64,000 nucleotides of DNA from Marinobacterium aestuarii. Its GTDB lineage: Bacteria > Pseudomonadota > Gammaproteobacteria > Pseudomonadales > Balneatricaceae. Below, piece by piece: positions 54,215-64,000 of this stretch (within the stretch, counting starts at the first letter, position 1; each line of letters opens with the position of its first letter). Below the pieces are notes generated by a model. It did not search any database, was not told where the DNA came from, and worked only from the letters and a program-made list of their open reading frames with translations. Both the position numbers and the translations under genes were made by a program. The DNA lies in NCBI RefSeq assembly GCF_001651805.1, contig NZ_CP015839.1, positions 1,736,001 to 1,800,000 of the forward strand. Reading direction: 5' to 3'.

Positions 54215-57200
54215 GCAGAAAGCTCGTTTAGAAGGTTTTCGACGGTCTGGGCGCGCAGTTCGGGTGTGGTCATTTCGACATTGAAGCGTAACTGGCTGGC
54301 GCCTTCGAGCTTGAAGCGTCGCGGCTGGCTCTGAACCAGGGTGACCAGTTTGTATGGATCTATAGTGGTATCGGCGTTGAATTCGATGCGTCCGCCTTTA
54401 TCGCCGGCATCGACCTTGGCAATCCCCAGTGCGCTGGCGCGCAGCTTGAGTGCCGTGATGCGGAACAGGCTCTTCACCGGTTCCGGCAGCAGGCCGAAGC
54501 GGTCAATCATTTCTACCTGGAGTTCATGCAGCTGGGCATCGTTGCTGGCGTTGGAAATGCGCTTGTAGAGGATCAGCCGGTTGTGCACATCGGGCAGGTA
54601 CTCGTCCGGGATCAGAGCCTGCAGCCGCAGGTTGATCTCGGGGCCGTGCCGCAGCGGGGCGTCCGGGTTGGGCGTCTTGCCATCGCGCATTGATTGAATG
54701 GCCTGCTCCAGCATTTCCATGTAAAGCGTAAAGCCAACGCTCTGCATCTGGCCGCTCTGGCCTTCGCCCAGCAGCTCGCCGGCGCCGCGGATTTCCAGGT
54801 CGTGGGTCGCCAGGGTGAAGCCTGCGCCCAGATCGCTGGCCTGGGCGATGGCTTCCAGTCGCTTGCCGGCATCCGGGGTCATATTGGCAACCGGCGGTGT
54901 CAGCAGATAGGCGTAGGCCTGGTGGTGGGAGCGGCCGACACGGCCACGCAGCTGATGCAGCTGGGCCAGGCCGAACTTGTCGGCCCGGTCGATAATAATG
55001 GTGTTGGCGTTGGGGATATCGATGCCGGTTTCGATAATGGTGGTGCAGACCAGCAGGTTGTTGCGCTTGTGGTAGAAGTCGGTCATGACCTTCTCCAGCT
55101 CGCGTTCGCGCAGCTGGCCGTGGCCAATGCCGATGCGGGCCTCGGGCACCAGCGCCTTGAGCTCTTCGGCGGTGCGCTCGATGGTTTTGACCTCGTTGTG
55201 CAGGTAATAGACCTGGCCGCCGCGCAGCAGTTCGCGCAGGATGGCCTCCTTGATCATGGGCTTGTCGCCCTCGCGCACAAAGGTCTTTACCGACAGGCGT
55301 CGCGCCGGTGCCGTGGCGATGATCGACAGGTCGCGCATGCCGGACATGGCCATATTGAGGGTGCGCGGAATGGGCGTGGCGGTGAGGGTGAGGATATCCA
55401 CCTGGGCGCGCAGGGATTTGAGGCGCTCTTTTTGCTGCACGCCAAAGCGGTGTTCCTCGTCGATGATGACCAGGCCCAGATCCTTGAACTGGATGTCGCC
55501 CTGCAACAGCTTGTGGGTGCCGACAATGATATCGATCTCGCCGGAGGCGAGTTTGGCCTGCGCCTGGGTCTGCTGGCTGGTGCTGCGAAAGCGCGAAATC
55601 AGCTCGACGTTGACTGGCCAGTCGGCAAAACGGTCGCGAAAATTATCGTAGTGCTGCTGCGCCAGCAGGGTGGTGGGGACCAGAATGACCACCTGCTTGC
55701 TGTTTTGCACCGCCAGGAAGGCGGCGCGCATGGCCACTTCTGTCTTGCCAAAGCCGACGTCGCCGCACACCAGGCGATCCATCGGCTGGGGAGCGGTCAT
55801 GTCCTGCAGCACCGCTTCGATGGCCAAAGCCTGGTCGGGGGTTTCCTCGAACGGAAAGCTGGCGCTGAACTGGCGGTATTCGGCATCCGGGGTGCCAAAG
55901 CTGAAACCTTCGCGGGCGCCGCGACGGGCATAGATGTCCAGCAGCTCGGCGGCGGTGTCGCGCACCTTTTCGGCCGCCTTGCGCTTGGCACGGATCCATT
56001 GCTCGGTGCCCAGGCGATGCAGCGGGGCGTTTTCATCGCTGCTGCCGCCGTAGCGGCTGATCAGGTGCAGTGAGCTGACCGGTACATAGAGTTTGGCGTT
56101 ATCGGCATATTCCAGCGTCAGGAATTCATTCTGCTGGCCGTCCAGCTCGATGCACTGCAGGCCCAGATAGCGACCAACACCGTGATCGAGGTGTACCACG
56201 GGCGCGCCAGCACGCAGTTCCGACAGGTTCTTGATGACCTGGTCGGCCTGTTCCTTGTCGCGGCTGCGACGCCGGCGCTGGAAGACCTGCTGGCCGAACA
56301 GCTGGGTTTCGGTAATCAGCTGGCACTGGCCCGGCAGGTTGAGGCCCAGTTCCAGTGGATAGACACAGATGCCGTGGCGTGGCTGCTGTTCGGCAAAGTC
56401 CTGCCAGCTGTCGATGCTGCGGGTCTTTATGCCGGCGACAGCGAAGAGCTCGAGCAGGGATTCGCGTCGCCCGGCGGATTCGGCGCAGAACAGTATGGGT
56501 TCGGGGTGGCTGTCCAGAAAATCGTTCAGTGTCGCCATGGGCTGGTTTGACTGAGCGTTTACCTGCAGTGTTGGCGGCTCCTCGAACGAGCTGTCCTGGG
56601 CGCCGCCGCCGTTGCCTGCGCTGTCGCTGTGCAGTACCAGGCGTGGCAGGCGCTTGAGGGCGGCAAAGAGTTCATCGACCCGGGTAAAGACTTCTTCAGG
56701 TGCCAGCAGCGGACGTTCGATATCATGACGGCGCTCTTCGTAGCGCGCTTGGGCTTCGTGCCAGAACTGCTCGGCCGCCGCCTCCAGGCCCGGGTCGCAT
56801 ACCACCAGGGTGTTGTCCGGCAGATAGTCGAACAGTGTCATGCTGTTATCGAAAAACAGCGGCAGATAATATTCGATGCCAGGGGGTGTCACGCCATTGC
56901 TGACGTCCTGGTAGGTCGGGCAGCGGCCGGGATCGACATCAAAGCGTTCGCGCCAGCGCTGGCGAAATCCGGTGATGGCGCTGGAATCAAACGGGAACTC
57001 CTGCGCCGGCAGCAGGCGCACCTGCTCTACCTGTTCGATGGAACGCTGGGTTTCCGGGTCGAACACCCGCAGCGTCTCGATTTCGTCATCAAACAGATCG
57101 ATGCGATACGGCAGGCGGCTACCCATGGGGTAAATGTCGAGGATGGCGCCGCGCTGGGCGAATTCGCCGTGCTCATACACAGTTTCAACGGCACGATAGC

Positions 57201-57645
57201 CGGCATCGCTCAGCATCTGGCGGGTTTCGCTGGGGTCCAGCGTCTGCCCGGTGTCCAGCAGCAGGCTGTTGCCGCCGATGAACTGGCGCGGTGCTATGCG
57301 CTGCATCAGGGTGGCCGCCGTGACGATTAGGATGCCGCGGCTCAGCTGCGGCAGGCGATACAGGCTGAGGATGCGTTCGGAGATAATGTCCTGGTGCGGC
57401 GAGAAATTGTCGTAGGGCAGGGTTTCCCAGTCGGGAAAGGACAGCAGTTCGACCTCGGGATCAAAAAAGGCGATTTCGCTGGCCAGGCGCGTAGCGGCAT
57501 CACTGCTGGTGGCGATGACCAGGGTCACGCCCTTGTGGTGACGGGCGGCGGCAGCGGCGAGGTAGCCTTGGGCGCAGCCTTTTAACTGGCCGATACGCTT
57601 GATATCGCCCGCTCCCGCCGGCATCGGATAGTCCAGTTCAAACAC
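54211..57645 (-). CDS. mfd: Transcription-repair coupling factor Mfd
   Basis: Mfd dislodges stalled RNA polymerase and recruits UvrA. The 1144-residue product contains the UvrB-homology N-terminal modules (FPDWETLPYDNFSPHQDIISERI), the RNA-polymerase-interacting domain (VHLDHGVGRYLGLQCIE) and the RecG-like translocase (VCGDVGFGKTEVAMRAAF; IDEEHRFGVQQKERLK). GTG 57645 has AAGGAG nine bases upstream; 32 extra in-frame codons further upstream lack homology. Several antisense reading frames opposite it are shadows. Confidence 0.97.
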   Translation of the reverse strand: MFELDYPMPAGAGDIKRIGQLKGCAQGYLAAAAARHHKGVTLVIATSSDAATRLASEIAFFDPEVELLSFPDWETLPYDNFSPHQDIISERILSLYRLPQLSRGILIVTAATLMQRIAPRQFIGGNSLLLDTGQTLDPSETRQMLSDAGYRAVETVYEHGEFAQRGAILDIYPMGSRLPYRIDLFDDEIETLRVFDPETQRSIEQVEQVRLLPAQEFPFDSSAITGFRQRWRERFDVDPGRCPTYQDVSNGVTPPGIEYYLPLFFDNSMTLFDYLPDNTLVVCDPGLEAAAEQFWHEAQARYEERRHDIERPLLAPEEVFTRVDELFAALKRLPRLVLHSDSAGNGGGAQDSSFEEPPTLQVNAQSNQPMATLNDFLDSHPEPILFCAESAGRRESLLELFAVAGIKTRSIDSWQDFAEQQPRHGICVYPLELGLNLPGQCQLITETQLFGQQVFQRRRRSRDKEQADQVIKNLSELRAGAPVVHLDHGVGRYLGLQCIELDGQQNEFLTLEYADNAKLYVPVSSLHLISRYGGSSDENAPLHRLGTEQWIRAKRKAAEKVRDTAAELLDIYARRGAREGFSFGTPDAEYRQFSASFPFEETPDQALAIEAVLQDMTAPQPMDRLVCGDVGFGKTEVAMRAAFLAVQNSKQVVILVPTTLLAQQHYDNFRDRFADWPVNVELISRFRSTSQQTQAQAKLASGEIDIIVGTHKLLQGDIQFKDLGLVIIDEEHRFGVQQKERLKSLRAQVDILTLTATPIPRTLNMAMSGMRDLSIIATAPARRLSVKTFVREGDKPMIKEAILRELLRGGQVYYLHNEVKTIERTAEELKALVPEARIGIGHGQLRERELEKVMTDFYHKRNNLLVCTTIIETGIDIPNANTIIIDRADKFGLAQLHQLRGRVGRSHHQAYAYLLTPPVANMTPDAGKRLEAIAQASDLGAGFTLATHDLEIRGAGELLGEGQSGQMQSVGFTLYMEMLEQAIQSMRDGKTPNPDAPLRHGPEINLRLQALIPDEYLPDVHNRLILYKRISNASNDAQLHELQVEMIDRFGLLPEPVKSLFRITALKLRASALGIAKVDAGDKGGRIEFNADTTIDPYKLVTLVQSQPRRFKLEGASQLRFNVEMTTPELRAQTVENLLNELSA

Positions 57646-57847
57646 GGTTGCTGACTCCTTGAAGCCCCGACTACAAAAGCGCCCTATGTTACCGCCTGCG
57701 GGGTCAAAAGGGCAGGCTTGAGATCCAGGGGCCTGCGCCAAATGCTGCAGTGCGAAAGTCGTAGGCCGGCAAGTTTGCCCCGCTTGGTGGAAAAAGCGAT
57801 AATGCGCCCGCAGCCAATTTCAGCCTTGACCGTATTTGGAGTTACCT

Positions 57848-59287
57848 GTGAGCCAAGAACTAGTATTCGCAGACTGGAAAGCGCGAGAAGCGCTGGCAGA
57901 GGCCATGGTGCCGTTAATCGGCCGTCTCTACCGCGATCGGAATGTTGAAACTTCTGTGTTCGGACGTCTTGTACATAAGCGTTCGGTCACCGATATCCTT
58001 AAGGCGCACCGCTTTGCGCGCCAGATGATGCAGGATCAGGAAGAGCTCAGCGTTCATGATACCTATCCGGTACTGGAAGCCGTCGACAAGCTGGGTGTTG
58101 CCAACGCCCACGTAGATGTCGGCAAGCTCGTAATCAAGTTTCGGCACGAAGGCAACGGTGATATCGAAGCCTTCCTGAAAAAAGAACTCGATAGTGTAAT
58201 CGGTGCCCCTGAGCGCGAACCTACCGATGTCGTACTGTACGGCTTTGGTCGCATTGGCCGCCTGCTGGCGCGTCTGCTGATCGAGCGTACCGGTGGCGGC
58301 CAGTCCCTGCGCCTGCGTGCCATCGTTGTGCGCCGTGGCAATGCTGAGAATGATCTGGAAAAACGCGCCAGCCTGCTGCGCCGTGACTCCGTACACGGAT
58401 CCTTCAAGGGCACCATCCAGGTCGATGAAGAAAACCAGGCCCTGATTGCCAATGGCAACATGATCAAGGTTATCTTTGCCGATGCACCTGACACCATCGA
58501 TTACACCGATTATGGCATCAGCAATGCGCTGCTGATCGATAACACTGGCAAGTGGCGTGATGCCGATGGTCTGAGCCTCCATTTGCGTGCGACGGGCGTA
58601 TCCCGCGTGTTGCTGACGGCGCCTGGCAAGGGCATCAAGAACATCGTCATGGGCGTGAATCACCAGGATATCATCGACGAAGATCGCATCCTGTCGGCGG
58701 CCTCCTGCACCACCAACGCCATTGTGCCGGTGCTGAAGAAGATCGATGAGCAGTTCGGTGTGCTCAACGGTCACGTTGAAACCGTGCACTCCTACACCAA
58801 CGACCAGAACCTGATCGACAACTATCACAAGGGTGATCGTCGTGGTCGGGCGGCGGGTCTGAACATGGTCATTTCCGAGACCGGTGCGGCCAAGGCTGTT
58901 GCCAAGGCGCTGCCGCAGCTCGAAGGCAAGCTGACCGGTAACGCGATTCGCGTGCCGACGCCCAATGTCTCCATGGCCATTCTGAACCTGAACCTGGAGA
59001 AGGAAACCAGCAAGGAAGAGCTGAACGCCTACCTGCGTGATGCCGCGCTTTTCTCCGAGCTGCAAAAGCAGATTGACTTCAGCACCTCACCCGAAGCCGT
59101 ATCGACCGACTTCGTCGGTTCCCGTGCCGCTGGTGTGGTCGACGGTCTGGCGACCATCGTTGATGGCAAGCGTTGTGTACTCTACGTCTGGTACGACAAC
59201 GAGTTCGGTTACAGCTGCCAGGTATTCCGCATGATGCAGGCCATGGCGCACTGCACCCTGCCGGCGTTCCCGCTAAAGGGGATCTGA
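57848..59287 (+). CDS. gap: Glyceraldehyde-3-phosphate dehydrogenase, long form
   Basis: The 479-residue product has a helical N-terminal extension of about 125 residues. The NAD-binding domain (YGFGRIGRLLARLLIERTGG) and the catalytic domain (C287 in SAASCTTNAIVP, H in the later VETVHSYTNDQN region) follow. Pseudomonas has the same long type in the same mfd-gap-nqr context. This form is usually linked to gluconeogenesis rather than glycolysis, but that is inference for this organism. GTG 57848 follows TTGGAGTTACCT; it lies about 200 bases from divergent mfd. Confidence 0.92.
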   Translation: MSQELVFADWKAREALAEAMVPLIGRLYRDRNVETSVFGRLVHKRSVTDILKAHRFARQMMQDQEELSVHDTYPVLEAVDKLGVANAHVDVGKLVIKFRHEGNGDIEAFLKKELDSVIGAPEREPTDVVLYGFGRIGRLLARLLIERTGGGQSLRLRAIVVRRGNAENDLEKRASLLRRDSVHGSFKGTIQVDEENQALIANGNMIKVIFADAPDTIDYTDYGISNALLIDNTGKWRDADGLSLHLRATGVSRVLLTAPGKGIKNIVMGVNHQDIIDEDRILSAASCTTNAIVPVLKKIDEQFGVLNGHVETVHSYTNDQNLIDNYHKGDRRGRAAGLNMVISETGAAKAVAKALPQLEGKLTGNAIRVPTPNVSMAILNLNLEKETSKEELNAYLRDAALFSELQKQIDFSTSPEAVSTDFVGSRAAGVVDGLATIVDGKRCVLYVWYDNEFGYSCQVFRMMQAMAHCTLPAFPLKGI

Positions 59288-59357
59288 TTCGGATTCCGCT
59301 GGCCTGGGTCGTTCTGATGCAGGCTTGATCGGCTCTGCCTCTGAAAAAGAGGCCTGA

Positions 59358-59387
59358 CCGGCTGCACCTTGGGTGCAGCCGGTTTTT
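59358..59387 (+). terminator. Intrinsic terminator of gap
   Basis: An 11-base perfect stem, CCGGCTGCACC (59358-59368) and GGTGCAGCCGG (59372-59382), has a TTG loop and is followed by TTTTT. Confidence 0.95.
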
Positions 59388-61187
<1,800 letters not shown>

Positions 61188-61191
61188 TCCA

Positions 61192-62400
61192 ATGAGCCTG
61201 AGAAACGTTCTTGACAAAATGGAGCCGCATTTCCATAAAGGCGGCAAATATGAAAACTGGTACGCGCTCTACGAAGCGGTGGATACCATTTTCTACACCC
61301 CGGGGCAGGTGACCAAAAGCGCCGCTCACGTGCGTGATGGCGTCGACCTCAAGCGCATGATGATCCTGGTGTGGCTCTGTACTTTTCCGGCCGTGCTTTT
61401 CGGTCTGTACAATGTTGGCTTTCAGGCCAACACCGCCATGGCGAGCCTGGGTCTGACCGACGCGAGCAGCTGGCAGGGCAGTGTTGCCGGCGCTCTGACG
61501 TCGTTCAATCCGGACAGCCTGTGGGATAACATTATTCACGGCGCTGCCTACTGGATTCCCGTTTACGCGGTGACCTTTGTGGTCGGCGGTTTCTGGGAAG
61601 TGCTGTTCGCGATGAAGCGTGGCCATGAAGTCAACGAAGGCTTCTTTGTTACCTCTATCCTGTTTGCACTGATTCTGCCGCCGTCGATTCCCCTGTGGCA
61701 GGTTGCCCTGGGTATCAGCTTTGGCGTGGTGATCGGCAAGGAAGTGTTCGGTGGTACCGGCAAAAACTTCCTCAATCCGGCCCTGACCGGTCGTGCCTTC
61801 CTGTTCTTCGCCTATCCTGCGCAGATGTCAGGTGACGCGATCTGGACAGCCGTTGACGGCTTCTCCGGCGCTACGCCGCTGGGTCTGGCTGCAGCGGGCG
61901 GTGTGGATGCCATTCTGGCGCAGAATATCACCTGGTTCGATGCCTTCATCGGCAACATTCAGGGCTCGGTGGGTGAAGTCTCGACGCTGTTTATCGCCGT
62001 TGGCGGCCTGGTACTGCTGTACACCAGGGTTGCGGCCTGGCGTATCGTTGCCGGCGTGCTGGCCGGTACGGTAGTTACCACCGTGCTGCTGAACCTGATC
62101 GGGTCCGATACCAATCCCATGTTCAGTGTGCCTTTCTACTGGCACATGGTGCTCGGTGGTTATGCCTTCGGTCTGTTCTTCATGGCCACGGACCCGGTGT
62201 CGGCGTCCATGACCAATACCGGCAAGTGGTACTTCGGTGCCCTGATCGGTCTGATGGTGGTGCTGATTCGCGTCGTCAACCCGGCCTTCCCTGAAGGCAT
62301 GATGCTGGCGATTCTGTTCGGTAACCTCTTTGCGCCGCTGATCGACAGCTTTGTGGTGCAGGCCAACATCAAGCGGAGGATGAAACGTCATGGCGGCTAA
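61192..62400 (+). CDS. nqrB: Na+-translocating NADH:quinone reductase subunit B
   Basis: NqrB is a main membrane subunit that carries covalent FMN and riboflavin. The 402-residue protein begins [30 protein letters not shown]. The FMN-attachment threonine is T228 in FSGATPLG, and the [23 protein letters not shown] stretch is typical. ATG 61192 is chosen because GAGAAGGAGGCC precedes it; upstream in-frame codons overlap nqrA. Confidence 0.97.
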   Translation: MSLRNVLDKMEPHFHKGGKYENWYALYEAVDTIFYTPGQVTKSAAHVRDGVDLKRMMILVWLCTFPAVLFGLYNVGFQANTAMASLGLTDASSWQGSVAGALTSFNPDSLWDNIIHGAAYWIPVYAVTFVVGGFWEVLFAMKRGHEVNEGFFVTSILFALILPPSIPLWQVALGISFGVVIGKEVFGGTGKNFLNPALTGRAFLFFAYPAQMSGDAIWTAVDGFSGATPLGLAAAGGVDAILAQNITWFDAFIGNIQGSVGEVSTLFIAVGGLVLLYTRVAAWRIVAGVLAGTVVTTVLLNLIGSDTNPMFSVPFYWHMVLGGYAFGLFFMATDPVSASMTNTGKWYFGALIGLMVVLIRVVNPAFPEGMMLAILFGNLFAPLIDSFVVQANIKRRMKRHGG

Positions 62401-63166
62401 TGATTCGATCAAGAAGACGATTACCGTTACCGTTCTGCTGTGCGTCGTCTGCTCGGTAGTTGTATCCGCCGCAGCGGTACTGCTCAAGCCTCAGCAGGTT
62501 TCCAACAAGGAGCTGGACCGCAAGTCCAACATCCTGTCGGCAGCGGGTATCAGTGAACCCGGCAAGTCCGTGGATGAGCTGTTCGCGCAGATCACCACCA
62601 AAATCGTCGACCTGGAAACAGGCAAGTTCACCGATGCGGTGAATGTTGCGACCTACGATGCCATCAAGGCTGCCAAGGATCCGGCACGTTCCATCAAGCT
62701 GGATCGCCAGGACGACATCGCCTCCATCAAGCGTCAGGCCCGCTATATGCCGGTCTACCTGGTGCAAGATGGAAACCAGATCGAGCGCATTATCCTGCCG
62801 GTTCACGGTTACGGTCTCTGGTCTACCCTGTACGGGTTCCTGGCGCTGGAAGGCGACCTGAACACAGTGGTGGGTCTGGGCTTCTATTCCCACGCCGAAA
62901 CACCGGGCCTGGGTGGCGAAGTTGATAACCCGGCCTGGAAAGCGCTCTGGCCTGGCAAGAAGGTTTACGAAGAGGGAACGATGGATCCCATATTGCACCT
63001 GATCAAGGGCAATGTGAATCCGTCTTCAGCGGATGCGGCGCATCAGATTGATGGTCTGTCCGGCGCGACTCTGACCAGCAATGGCGTGAGCAACCTGGTT
63101 AAATTCTGGCTCGGCGAGAATGGCTACGCGCCGTTTCTGGCTAACCTGCGTGCAGGGGGGGTGTAA
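62390..63166 (+). CDS. nqrC: Na+-translocating NADH:quinone reductase subunit C
   Basis: NqrC holds the second covalent FMN in the periplasm. The 258-residue product has one N-terminal membrane helix (about 10-32). The flavinylation motif is SGAT, with T227 in [13 protein letters not shown]. The start overlaps nqrB by 11 bases after a strong AAGCGGAGGATG. The SGAT thresholds of NqrB and NqrC imply that the flavin transferase ApbE is encoded elsewhere. Confidence 0.96.
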   Translation: MAANDSIKKTITVTVLLCVVCSVVVSAAAVLLKPQQVSNKELDRKSNILSAAGISEPGKSVDELFAQITTKIVDLETGKFTDAVNVATYDAIKAAKDPARSIKLDRQDDIASIKRQARYMPVYLVQDGNQIERIILPVHGYGLWSTLYGFLALEGDLNTVVGLGFYSHAETPGLGGEVDNPAWKALWPGKKVYEEGTMDPILHLIKGNVNPSSADAAHQIDGLSGATLTSNGVSNLVKFWLGENGYAPFLANLRAGGV

Positions 63167-63169
63167 ATC

Positions 63170-63835
<666 letters not shown>

Positions 63836-63837
63836 TC

Positions 63838-64000
63838 ATGGAACAGCTGATAAGCCTTTTCGTTAAGGCCGTTTTCGTTGAAAACATGGCGCTCGCCTTC
63901 TTCCTGGGGATGTGTACTTTCCTTGCGATCTCCAAGAAGGTACAGACGGCGATTGGCCTGGGTATTGCGGTTATAGTGGTACTGGCCATCACGACGCCGA
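63838..64000 (+). CDS. nqrE: Na+-translocating NADH:quinone reductase subunit E (3' truncated)
   Basis: The first 54 codons are present, up to the window end. They read [21 protein letters not shown] and [20 protein letters not shown], matching the NqrE N-terminus, including the cysteine that pairs with NqrD at the iron centre. The remainder of the gene, and presumably nqrF, lies outside the window. Confidence 0.95.
   Translation, partial: MEQLISLFVKAVFVENMALAFFLGMCTFLAISKKVQTAIGLGIAVIVVLAITTP

Noticed and set aside
54694-56073. 459-codon plus-strand frame inside mfd
   Set aside because: It is antisense to the conserved helicase core of mfd; no start signal or homology is visible.

Overview
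This is a gene-dense chromosomal window from a gammaproteobacterium. Both ends cut through genes: pmpR/yebC on the left and nqrE on the right. Gene order follows Pseudomonas closely in three blocks: (i) yebC-ruvC-ruvA-ruvB-tolQRAB-pal-cpoB-queC-tRNA-Lys-nadA, (ii) bepA-like M48 protease, TusA-like protein, PerM-like permease, bcp, dapA, bamC, and (iii) psrA-like regulator, nagZ, mfd, long-form gap, nqrABCDE. The mltD-gloB / yafS-rnhA-dnaQ block is arranged as in Escherichia coli. The mixture, together with Na+-NQR, NhaB and a high-GC wobble bias, suggests a marine Oceanospirillaceae/Marinobacterium-like bacterium. That placement is inferred from synteny and protein resemblance, not from a search.

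Layout. 1-3.7 kb: YebC regulator and RuvCAB, with a TRIC/UPF0126 membrane protein coupled between ruvC and ruvA. 4.2-9.2 kb: Tol-Pal envelope machine. 9.3-11.4 kb: queC, tRNA-Lys(UUU), nadA. 11.6-17.4 kb: outer-membrane quality control (BepA-like), sulfur carrier, permease, peroxiredoxin, lysine biosynthesis (dapA) and BamC. 17.6-26 kb: 2-hydroxyacid dehydrogenase, two RNA-modification enzymes, cobS, ybiB-like gene, YcbK-like protein, CPA2 antiporter and MATE pump. 26-32.1 kb: nfuA, lon, hupB, ppiD. 32.3-38 kb: YejABEF peptide importer. 38.2-42.8 kb: mltD, gloB, yafS, rnhA, dnaQ. 42.9-50.5 kb: nhaB, nudC, SCP2-domain protein, sohB, psrA-like regulator, YkuD enzyme, nagZ and a MscS channel. 50.8-57.6 kb: MASE1/CHASE histidine kinase, csiV-like gene, mfd. 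57.8-64 kb: gap and the nqr operon.

Much of the window serves the cell envelope: Tol-Pal, BamC, BepA, MltD, CsiV-like, YcbK-like and a peptidoglycan-recycling pair (YkuD enzyme plus NagZ). A second theme is protein quality control and stress: Lon with a heat-shock-type promoter, PpiD, SohB, Bcp, and NfuA with an IscR-like site.

I found no prophage, insertion sequence, CRISPR array, toxin-antitoxin pair or defence island. Almost all of the window is conserved core genome. The most interesting points are local: a signal-peptide-less YkuD enzyme coupled to a PsrA-like regulator beside nagZ, a TRIC-type channel inside the ruv operon, loss of ybgC and queE from otherwise conserved positions, and recognisable regulatory sites (sigma-32 at lon, IscR type-1 at nfuA).
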